From contig NC_030850.1 in assembly GCF_000208745.1 (NCBI RefSeq), positions 32,976,599 through 33,040,598 of the forward strand: DNA of 64,000 nt, in the 5' to 3' direction. The DNA is from Theobroma cacao (lineage: Eukaryota > Streptophyta > Magnoliopsida > Malvales > Malvaceae). The notes under the pieces were generated by a model. That model worked only from the letters and a program-made list of their open reading frames with translations. It was not told where the DNA came from and searched no databases. Shown in pieces: positions 1 to 9,592 of this stretch; positions within the stretch are counted from its first letter, which is position 1, and every line of letters begins with the position of its first letter. The position numbers and the translations under genes were made by a program.

Positions 1-934
1 GAATCAAACGACATTTACCACAAATGAACAGGATGATGATGAATTTGTGGATTCCCTTATTAATAATGATGAGATCAACACTGAACAAAGAAGCAACCAA
101 CCTTTCTTTGTTGATGAGAATGAAGGCCCTAAGCTACCTTCTAACTTCCCAGACCATGTTGCAGATGATGATATCCCAAACGTAAGATCGTTGGAAATAT
201 TTTTTTCTAACAATGTATCCATGTGGATGATGATAATCATATCTGAAACCACTTTTCCTTTTTCTTTTTTTTTTGGGTTATGATTCAGAACCAGGAAGAC
301 TTTGGTGGGCTAGTAAACCAAAAGCCAATAGCTCTTAATGACTGTGTTGAGACCCTAAATTCTGGTAGGAACAGTGAACATGATAATTCCTCACAGAGCT
401 CGATTTTCATCCCTAATGATCAAACCACTTCAATAGGCGGAGGCAATCAACAAGCTACTTTACTTGCTGAGAATGAGAGCTCTAGCTTGGCTTTCGAAAA
501 CCATGTTGCAGAGAGTTCCGTTCCGATGGTAAGCGAAGATTTTCAACTACTAATTACTTTTGCATGTGATGATAAATAGATCAAGAGCTAATCTGTCTTT
601 ATTTATGATTCAGGAACATTCAGAGTTTGATAAGTTTTTACGAGAAGGGTTATTCATGGCTGAATTATCACACGCGCCAGAAGGGGTTGAATATTACGAG
701 TTCAGCGCCAATGAACAGGATGATGAGTTTTGGAATAAGAATTGCTTCACTACTGATGAAGTCTTGGGAAGCAAACAACAGAACCTAGCCGAGTCATTCA
801 ACTTTTCCTCCGTAAGCACAATGGAACCACTGTATGATCCCTGCCCAATGGAGTCGTCTAGGAAAAGACTACGCATCGAATCTGAGCGCTTAAACAGAGG
901 GGAAGATATTGAAGCGGCTCCATCTCAGGAATAG
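1..934 (+). CDS. NAC001: NAC domain transcription factor, C-terminal part (NAC001-like), 5' truncated by the window
   Basis: Three coding exons are visible: 2-181, 289-528 and 614-934, all joined in phase 0, with GT-AG introns at 182-288 and 529-613 and a TAG stop at 932-934. They give 246 residues of acidic, Asn/Ser/Gln-rich sequence, typical of the activation region of a plant transcription factor. The DNA-binding NAC domain itself would lie upstream of the window, so it is not seen. The family call rests mainly on position: ARV1, NGA, DCL1, PPA and LHY follow in the same order and strands as in Arabidopsis, where NAC001 (At1g01010) precedes ARV1. The last exon ends in a basic patch (SSRKRLRIESERL). 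The exons look internally duplicated: both introns end in TTATGATTCAG and the first two exons share CCATGTTGCAGA near their 3' ends. Another acidic nuclear protein remains possible. Confidence 0.6.
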
Positions 935-1949
935 AACAACTCTTTTAATACCCATCAAGCACAAGTTGACACTTACAATATAGGAGCCTTCCAATATAAT
1001 GGAAGCGTTCCCTACATTTACAATTAATAGGAGAAATTACAGAGATCAAAGAAAGCTTAGTGCTGAAGCAAGGGGGATTGGGCAATGTAAGCTACAAAAT
1101 AAGTCCAGGACCATAATGGAGAAGATGGATATCTATGTAGTATGAGAGGGGTGGTGAACAATGCCATGGAAAATTATTACTACTTTGTTATTTTTATTGT
1201 TATAGCTAATGTAAACAGAGGGTATTTTTGTGAGTTATTTGTGTCATCCATCTTTAATTTTGGTCCAATTAATGGTGTAAGGGATCAAACTCTTCACCTT
1301 GGGATGATTAGCACCCAAACCGTATCACTGCCTATGCTTGCAGCTATGTTTAATTATCACTCCACTTAGTTAATACTTTTACTATTTATTTTTTTATAAA
1401 AATAAAAAAATGTCATTTACTTTTAAGTAATTTAATATGCCGTGAAATTTTGCAATCAATCGTTGCCTAACCTTAATAGGATCAGTCTCCAAGGATTTGC
1501 TCTAACATGGCACCAATCTTTGTTAGTTGCTTTATAGATTCGGTTTTTGCATCTTTTTCCCAATGGGGTTATGAAGTTTTGCCTTTGTGCACAAGTCATG
1601 ACCAGTAGAAGAGTAGAACATAATCGCAAGGGAAACATGCTTAAGTCGATGAGGCACCACAAGCCCAAATCAAACACTACTACTTGCAGGAGGAATAACT
1701 GTAACTCGTTTATATGGCTATGTGGGACTGGTCGCTTTTTATGGGCCTTGAACAATATTAGAATTCGAGCCCAAGATATTGAACACTTGTGATGTTTACA
1801 TTCATTCATCGACCACATAGTGCCTTTACAGTTAATGAAAGAATACAAAATTACAGGAGAAAGGGAAGAATAAAAGAATTATTTTTAGTTTGAATACAGT
1901 ACGGATATTCAAACAAAAAACAAATGATAGAATATCTCAATGATCTTAA
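935..1949. other. Intergenic region between convergent NAC001-like and ARV1 genes
   Basis: This stretch should hold the 3' UTRs of the two tail-to-tail genes. AT-rich sequence with possible poly(A) signals lies around 1378-1410. Open frames of up to 130 codons occur on the minus strand at 1456-1848, but I recognise no domain and the composition is not coding-like. No repeat or RNA gene was seen. Confidence 0.5.
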
Positions 1950-4413
1950 CTAAAAAGCCTGAGTTGTACAAAATTTTACAGCATGCGCAATGAAGCAGGC
2001 CCCTACACATGGATTCATATCTGACTCGGTTATCACTAGTTCACAAAGAAACAATTCATCAGTATCTGCCAACAGGGATGAAGTTGACAATTCAGCTATC
2101 AATGAGATCTTTTTTGAGATCTTACAGGAAAACATTTTTAAGTTCAAGCAGCAAATTAGCTAATTCAAGAACACATTGGACATCTTTTTTCTTTTTTGGG
2201 TAATAACATTTGAGATTTTACATATCAAAGTACTGCAAAAATAATAAAATTATTGCGATGTACAACACAAATGGTAATCTTTTGCATGGATGGAATCCTC
2301 AATCTCATCATGCCTCTCCCCCACAACTCCCTCCCACTTGGGTAAGTTATGGTAAATTATCTTATCTACAAGGGTATATTCATCTTTTTTTTTTTTGAAA
2401 GTTTCAAGGGTATATTCATCGACCCCTACTGACCTTGATTACTAACAACTGCCACATTCAAGAGCAAGCAAAGATCCTACTTTACCACATTTCAAGGCTC
2501 ATGCAGTTGGCACCCAACAATCACCGCTTTGAAGACAATACAAAATACAGATGCTTATTATTTGTCATGTGAAAAACTGTGAAGTATTGATTATCTGACC
2601 TTTTAGTGCCACTGTATTAGATGATAAAACTAATAAATCAATGATGTAAATCACTGAAGGTGGAAATTCCCAGACCTGCAGAATGCAAAACGGAAGTTAG
2701 ATGGATAATCTTGGATTACAAGTGGAAAGATAGAAGAAAAAAAGTCAAGGAGAAAATGAAGAAGCCAGCAACATATTTTATACAAATAAGATCTTAGCAT
2801 TAGAAAGCAAACCATCATAGCAACAAGTAAAATCTTGAAGTAGCTTGAAATTAGAACTGCAAGCCAAAGTTTGCCGAGCCTGTGAAGGTTAGAAACAAGA
2901 GGTAAATTAACTGCTATGATAAACAAAGAATACATCAGACCAAGAATTTAATAAATAGTTAAGCCAGTGGTACTACCTTATTCAATTATCCAGTAACACT
3001 ATAAATAGTTTTGAAACAATCCTAATTTCTATGATGCCTCATCAACTTTGTTCATACCTCCCAAAAGATCTAGAAGTTACAATTACATTGTAGCCAACTG
3101 TCTCTAGTCTTTTCCTAGTGCTACCTCTGAGTTCCCAATTTGGAAATTTTCACAGCTTAAAATTTTTTTCATGCTATCCCCCATCCTCCCCTCTCCCTTC
3201 CACGACTTCTTTTGCTTCTGCCATCTGGTAGATCTAAACCAAGGGCATGTCTCCTGACTACCCTACCAACAAATACTGACTTCCTATCTATAACACTGTG
3301 GCTATTACCAATAAACCACATTTCAAAGTTCACTAGCCAGAGAGAAATCAAACATAAGTACCCAACTAAGAGAAATGCAAATACATACCTAAAGAATTGA
3401 GCTGATGTCTTCAGAAGTTTCCTGATTGCAAGAAGAAAACAACATAGAAACATAAAGTTTCCAAGAAATACGTCCACCAATATCTACAATTGGCATTAGC
3501 AAAGGCATCAATCAAAACTGTATACAAACGAAACGCATTAGAATCAAGAATCTAAAATCTTTTAGCACTTGCATAAGAGGAACAAACCTTTCGATATATC
3601 CAAAAATATGAAGAAATGCTCATGGACATGCCCCATTCTTCATCATGTCTGACAAGCAAACTTCTATCTTGGATTGATAAGGCACCCAATACATATAATA
3701 TGAAGAATTCAAAGAATTTTTGAACAGTTTTAAAGTATACTTAAAATGGATACAAGCATCCAGAACAAGAAAACCAAATAATAGCTTCCACAATAGACCC
3801 TGCAAAGTTTTCAAAATAGCCAATTCTATGTAAGAGTCAGCACGCACCCATGATTCTCAGTAATTAAACAACCACCAAATTCCTGTTTTAATGATTAATC
3901 AATTAACCAAACAAATATAAACTGAATAACAATGAAAAACCAAACATTGTAATTGTACCTGAAAATGGGTACTTTGTTGGTTGAGTACATTGTAAAGTAG
4001 ATGCCTATATGCTTTTGGCTTGTGCAAGATTAAATCAATCAAAACAATCTACACCAATTGAAAAAAAAAATCATTAACCCAAAATTTTAAAAAAGAAACA
4101 GTAATAACCTAACTTGAAAAATCAAAATGGTATTTGAGAAAAATGCTAAAATAGTCAGTTTTTTTTTAAGCTATTAGAAGGGCTTTACCATGAGCTCACA
4201 TTCGATATACTCGTCGGCAACTGCTTTACATTTCTCCTATTAAAAAAAATTCAAATCCATAAGTTAAAGGAGTAAATGAAAAAAACCATGATTTTAGAAA
4301 TTAAGAGAAATAATGGTTAAGCTTACACATTTCATCAATCGAATGTTTCCTGGTGAGTATTGAACAAACAGGGTTTTGACCTGAAACCCGCATTGGACAC
4401 ATCGATATTCCAT
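1950..4413 (-). CDS. ARV1: ARV1 family protein (ER sterol and lipid homeostasis)
   Basis: Nine coding exons, reading down the minus strand: 4413-4327, 4236-4189, 4048-3959, 3799-3741, 3663-3588, 3483-3389, 2879-2813, 2675-2600 and 2035-1950. All introns are GT-AG, phases agree throughout, and the product is 227 residues, normal for plant ARV proteins. The N-terminus MEYRCVQCGF starts a zinc ribbon with Cys5, Cys8, Cys29 and Cys32, followed by VADEYIECE, the ARV homology domain. The rest is hydrophobic, with several predicted membrane spans (for example GLLWKLLFGFLVLDACIHF and VLISSYFKILLVAMM), and it ends in the conserved stretch CFIAHAVKF. Family knowledge: ARV proteins sit in the ER membrane and act in sterol trafficking and sphingolipid balance. 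A good splice acceptor (TTCTTGTTCAG) ends only five bases before the ATG, so a 5' UTR intron is possible. Confidence 0.93.
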
Positions 4414-4749
4414 TAACCCTGAACAAGAAAGAAAGTTCAATTTTTGTTTAGGGATTTTTTTTCACCAGAGAAGATTTGACAGTGAAAAAGGCTGGACTTC
4501 GACTGCAAATTTGCAATGGCAAAGTCGAAGGTGACACTTGATCAGAAAGACAGAAAATGAAATTCATTCATTTGGAAACAATCAGACTGGACAAACTCCA
4601 GATCTAACACCCTTAAATATTTTGGGTCATGACTTATCTTGGGAAGGCCCAAAAGTTTAGGCCAGGCTTACATTAGACATGGGCTAACTGTGGCCCTAGT
4701 TAAATAGACCCAAAAAATTTCATTAATTTCAGTCACAAGATTCCTAGCT
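4414..4749. promoter_or_regulatory. Upstream region of ARV1, possible proximal promoter
   Basis: Just upstream of the ARV1 ATG this region holds GGCCCA/TGGGCC-type site II motifs (around 4648-4700), which are common in promoters of plant housekeeping genes. If ARV1 is transcribed from here, the leader is short. If the splice acceptor at 4419 is used instead, this is the 3' end of a leader intron and the first exon lies farther up, near 6885-7100. Sequence alone cannot decide. Confidence 0.35.
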
Positions 4750-6557
4750 ACACAGAAAAAGAAAAAGAAAAAAATCATTGAAATAAAGTCCCTCACACCC
4801 TAGAAAGAGAGATATACATAGGTTAGGTTTAATAGGCATAATTGATGATGATAAAGAAACCACTTGTGTGCAAGTACGAAGAAGATCAAGAGAGCCCAAA
4901 AAAAAAAAGAACAAGAAAAAAGAGAGTACCTTCTTTCATTTCTGATTTCACTGTTAAGTTCTTTCTTCTTGGCTTACATCTTTTTCCACTTTATTTTGAG
5001 GCTGATGCAAGAGGAGTGAAATGTCTAAACTCTCTTTTGGGTGTTAGTCTTAAGATGGTATGCTAAAAAAATAGCAAGGACCATCTGTGTTTGTGTGGAT
5101 TTAATTCCATATCTAAGTTGATGGAGGATACACAAAATGATAATTTTCCCTGGACTAAAGGTTTCTTTTGCCGTCACTAAATATACAGCTTATCTACTTT
5201 GATTTCTTAAAGGATTAACTAGAAAGAAGGAAAATATGTAAAAAAGGAGAAAGTGAGGGAGTTTGATGGGATTCTCAAGAGCTAATTTGATGTCTCCTCT
5301 CCTTCGAATTTTTGTTGAACCAGTTAGCCTCCTCTGGTACATCCACTAAGTTAATATTAGAAAAAGAATATTACACTTAATCTATTTTACATGGACTCTT
5401 AACTTTATCCTAATGTACCCTTGTTCGAGACTTCTTAAATGTTTCACTATTTATACCCACACAACACTTTGCCCCTCAAAATTAAAGTAAAAATTATAAA
5501 AAAACATAATTTCCCCATGTCTGATACCCTATTCCAAGTCCATGTAACACAGTTTTAATTAGTTCATAACTAGCTACAAATAAAGACAGACAATGTCAAT
5601 AATATATGACGAATTGTGGTGGTGGGAAAAAACATAATCTAGTACCTCCTTTCCAATTCCATTGCCATATTTATCTGTAAGACTGTAACCTACTAGCCTT
5701 GTTTATTTAAAGAGAATTTCACCTTTAATGGATAGAGGAAATATCAAAGAGATTTTGTGTGCTTTTTAGTTAGTTGTAATGTGAATTTGTTATATGAAAT
5801 AGTTATCACAAATTAGAAAAGCTCAAACTCAATTATTAAAAAAAAGTGGATTAGTAACATTTTGCAGTAAAATATTGTTAAAAGTATAATTTTTGACTAA
5901 TGGTCAGATCTTTCAAAAATGAGAAGGAAAGTGACAGGGAAAAGAAAAGCTAAACTTGCTCCAAGTAGATTTTGATAAGAGAAAGAATGTAAAGGAAAAA
6001 AAAAAGGGTAGAATTATTGTCCAACTCAATCACCCAACTAAAAAAGTGCTTACTACAAATCATTGAAATAAATTTTTTGAAAAGTGATCCATCCAAATTG
6101 TGGAGACTAAAATCAAAAACAAACTGTATATAGTATTAGTTTAGATAATATTAGTCTCCAATAAGTACATTATAATATTTAGAACTTGAAATTTTCAATT
6201 TAGACGTTTCAAATTCAAATTTTTGATAGAGAATGGTGACAGTCATAAGTACATTCCTTTGGTTACAGCTTGAGACTCATTGGTTTTGAAGATCTCAAAT
6301 TCTTATCTTAAAATAGACTTATGTGATTTATTGGATAGAAATTATCTTGTTCCATATAGCTCAAAATCCTTATGAAAAAAAAAGAAATACCTTCTTTTAT
6401 GTAACTTAAAATTCAATGAACTTAAATTTTCACATATACCAAATACAATTATTAAGACAACCATTGATGTCAACAAGTCTTGAACTATGTTCCAATAGTT
6501 ACTATGCACATTTCCTATTTATAGCTAGATCTTGTTACATTAGTTTAATTAATGTTT
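4750..6557. repeat. Left arm of a large diverged inverted duplication
   Basis: Read on the minus strand, this segment matches 7981-9592 read on the plus strand over most of its length, with indels. Clear anchor pairs are TCATTGAAATAAAGTCCCTC (about 4775) with the complement at about 9555; TTTCATTTCTGATTTCACTG (about 4934) with the complement at about 9390; AAAAGTGATCCATCC (about 6080) with the complement at about 8250; and TTACATTAGTTTAATTAA (about 6535) with the complement at about 7990. By eye, identity in matched blocks is roughly 75-90 percent, so this is an old duplication and not a recent copy. No transposase, reverse transcriptase or known gene was found in it. The boundaries are approximate. 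Confidence 0.8.
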
Positions 6558-6884
6558 TTCTTATCATAGTTTAATTAATGATTAAAACAAACCATGCTAA
6601 ACCCTGTTGATTCATCATTCAAATTTTTTATGGCTTACAAACTTTTGCAAACAAACGACCCAGAAAAGAGAAATGCACATTCAAATCAACTAAACCCCAA
6701 CGATTCTCAAACAAAAATCACCGAACCAGCACCAAAAATAGGGCATTTCAGTTAAGCTAGATAGAGTTTGAATGGCCAAAAATACAAACCCTAGAGAGAA
6801 AGAAAGCACATCGAATCAAAGCTATAAGCAATAACTAAAACTACGAACTTAAGCTAAAAATGACTTAAGTAAAGAATTGCTTAC

Positions 6885-7100
6885 CTGAAACAAAATCGAA
6901 CCACGCAAGATCAAGAAGTGATGATTTGTGGTCGGCGACTGTCGACTGGTGATGGAGACAATGGCATTTGAGGGCTATTTCAGCGGTATTATGAGATTGA
7001 GAGGCGGAGACACAGGGCAGAGATGATTTGGGGATTTGGGAATGGACGAATGCTGAACGGGGAAAAGGAGGGCCGGCTTCGGGAATTCGAGAAGGGATTT
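6885..7100 (-). other. Candidate 5' UTR exon (minus strand), possibly of ARV1
   Basis: The sequence is GC-richer than its surroundings. On the minus strand it is C/T-rich and ends in a strong donor, TTTCAG followed by GTAAGC (junction 6885/6884). The next downstream acceptor of similar quality is at 4419, five bases before the ARV1 ATG. Spliced together they would make a 5' UTR intron of 2466 bp that contains the whole left arm of the inverted duplication. A short ATG-started frame of 18 codons lies inside the exon and would be an upstream ORF. No coding domain is seen. It could also belong to an unrelated non-coding transcript. Confidence 0.35.
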
Positions 7101-7120
7101 TGGGGGGAAAGCGAAAGTAT

Positions 7121-7121
<1 letters not shown>

Positions 7122-7161
<40 letters not shown>

Positions 7162-7186
7162 TATATATATNNNNNNNNNNNNNNNA

Positions 7187-7222
<36 letters not shown>
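7122..7222. repeat. (TA)n microsatellite interrupted by an assembly gap
   Basis: Dinucleotide TA runs flank 15 undetermined bases (7171-7185). The gap lies almost exactly in the middle of the inverted duplication, so the true length and linkage of the centre are uncertain. Confidence 0.9.
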
Positions 7223-7224
<2 letters not shown>

Positions 7225-7980
7225 TATTTAAAAATGTATATATATCTCAGCGATGGTAAAGTAACTTCTTGACCGTAACGTGTGATAGCATGAGTTCTTA
7301 CTTCATCCCCTGCTAGAGACTAGGCTGCTATTGAATCCAAGTGTGTCAGGTTCGGTTGTTACAGAACATGAATTTGACATACACAAACTCCTTTACACTG
7401 TCCATCTTCGATCATCAGAAGCCCATTGTCGTTTTCCTTCTTCTTGGTCACCGAGGGAAACTTAATTTGCTGCTATTCCCACATGGGGATGAATTAGGAC
7501 AAAATTTCTGTTCCATGTGGACATTACCGGGCTTTGCTACTGTACCTCTTTGCCCATCCATCAATTCGGGGAACAACTCACGGTAGAAATTCATATTTCT
7601 ATCTTCACCCTGGTAACAAGTCCATTATCCACCCTAAAATTATAAAATTTTAATAATTGAGCTTGGAGAAAATGGCCGGCGCAGGACCAGCATCCATTTA
7701 ATTGATCATCGTCTCCCCCATATGACTTGATCAAATTTGGGACCAACAGCAACATACAAGTAGGTGTCTTCAAACTAGATCTCCAGTAGCTAATTAGTCT
7801 TTTTCCAACACTGTTACACTTCAGCACAATAAATGTAGCAGACCTCTGTGGGCATTTCCTACATATACACACTTGTCCAAACTTACCCATCTATCACCAA
7901 GAAAGAAAGAGAGAGAGAAAGAGACCGCATGAAATAACTCACTTCAATTTCAACCCTTGTTATTTCATACATGGTAGTTT
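7223..7980. other. Unrecognised spacer between the inverted arms
   Basis: Open frames of 81 codons (7341-7586, plus) and 99 codons (7591-7890, minus) occur, but neither resembles a known family, so I do not call them genes. A short GA-rich run lies near 7896-7925. Nothing else was recognised. Confidence 0.4.
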
Positions 7981-9592
7981 ACTTAATTAAACTAATGTAA
8001 CAGGATTAATTCAAGGCTTATTGAGATTGATGGTTGTCTTAATATTTGCATATGGTATATGCAAAATTTTAAGTTTATAATCGATAAATCAATCGAAATT
8101 TGTTCAAGTTTTAATCGGTGGAATGTATTTATGAATGTCATCAGTCTTTTATCTTTAAATTCAAAATTTCAAACTCTAACTATAATATAAACTGATATTA
8201 TACAAAATTTATTTTTTAGTTTAGCCTTTACAAAATGGATGGGTCACTTTTCAAAAGTTAATTTCAATGATTTGTAGTGACTAATATTATAGTTGGGGGA
8301 TTGAGTTGGACAATAATTATCATTTCTTTCCTTCACATTCTTTCTCTTATCAAAATGTATTTGAGCAACTTGAGATATTTATTTCCCCTTTACTTTCCTT
8401 TTCATTTATGAAAGATCTGATCATTACTCAAAAGTAATACTTTAACGATATTTTACTACAAATAAAGGGTACTAATCTACTTTTGTCTTTAATAATTGGA
8501 TTAATAAGCGCTCACAATTAATCTCCTTGGTATATAGTTATATATTTCCTCTATCCGAAGGAGGCAAAATTTCCTTTACATGAGCAAGGTTAATTAATTA
8601 GTAGGTTACAGTCTTAGAAATAAATATGTCAATGGAATTGGAAAATAAGTTCTAGATTTTTTTTGTTCCTGCCACCACAATTTGTCACATATTATTGCTA
8701 TTGTCTGTCTATATTTATAGCGAGTTGTGAATTAATTAAAAATTATATTATATGAAATCGAAATAGGATGTCCGATATGTTTTGAAGTTCAAAATGTTAC
8801 ATGTATTTCAAACGTGAAGTGTCGAATACAAATACATTAAGATATAAAGTTAAATTTTAAAGTAATATTCTTTCTCTTATACCAAGGGAGGTGGACTGAT
8901 TGGTTCAACGAAAATTGAACGGAGGGGGAGACATCAAATTATTTAGCTCTTGAGAGTTCCATAGAACTTCTCTCACTTTCTCCGTTACCACATATATATA
9001 TATATATATATATATTTTAATTGCAATATGGCGTTAAGTCTCATATCTGTTAGTTTATGGTTAGAGACTTGTCATGGTATCCATGAAATCTTTCCATCAA
9101 CTAATATATGGTTCTAAACAAATGTTAATTGGTTTCTAAAAAAGAAAGGAAAGAGATTTAATTTGTGACAGCAAAAGGAAGCTTTAATTAACACAGGGAA
9201 AAAGCATCAATTTTGGGTACCCTCCGTCGACTTAGATATAAATGGAATTAAAAGCACATAAACAGGAGCGTGGTCCAAGCAATTGTTTTTTTCAGCATAG
9301 AGTTTGGGCAATTCACGCCTCCTGCAACAGCCTCAAAATAAAGTGGAAAAAAATGTTTAAGCCAAAAAGAGACAACTTAACAGTGAAATCAGAAATGAAA
9401 GAAGCCACTCGCTTGCTATTTGTTTTTTGTTTGGCTCTCTTCAGCTTCTTCGTGCCCCGCACACATGTGGTTTCTTCGTCATCATCATCATCAACAATTA
9501 TGGCTACAAAACCTAACCTATGCATATCTCTATCTTTATAGGGTGTGGGGGACTTCAATTTCAATGACTTTTTTCTTTCTTTCTTTTTGAGC
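7981..9592. repeat. Right arm of the large inverted duplication
   Basis: This is the partner of the left arm at 4750-6557 (anchor pairs are given there). It is about 200 bases shorter, carries its own (TA)n run at 8994-9016, and keeps an intact short signal-peptide-like ORF (9395-9541) that is broken in the left arm. Boundaries were set by eye where similarity fades and may be off by tens of bases. Confidence 0.8.
9395..9541 (+). CDS. Candidate small secreted peptide ORF (48 residues), function unknown
   Basis: The ATG at 9395 opens 48 codons ending in TAG. The N-terminus is a plausible signal peptide: MKEATR, then a hydrophobic stretch LLFVFCLALFSFFV, then a Ser-rich part and a short tail. 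I recognise no mature-peptide motif (CLE, CEP, IDA, RALF or PSY). A longer frame extends upstream to 9242 but has no better support. The equivalent position in the left arm (ATG 4939-4937, minus strand) starts the same way but reaches an early TGA after a shift in a T-run. It could be a real peptide gene, the first exon of something larger, or chance. No expression evidence can be read from sequence. Confidence 0.25.
   Translation: MKEATRLLFVFCLALFSFFVPRTHVVSSSSSSSTIMATKPNLCISLSL

Noticed and set aside
1456..1848. 130-codon open frame on the minus strand between NAC and ARV1
   Set aside because: No recognisable domain, unusual composition, and it lies in the expected 3' UTR and intergenic space of two convergent genes.
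4842..5066. 74-codon plus-strand frame in the left arm
   Set aside because: It is the antisense of the conserved block that in the right arm contains the signal-peptide-like ORF. Composition and repeats do not suggest coding on this strand.
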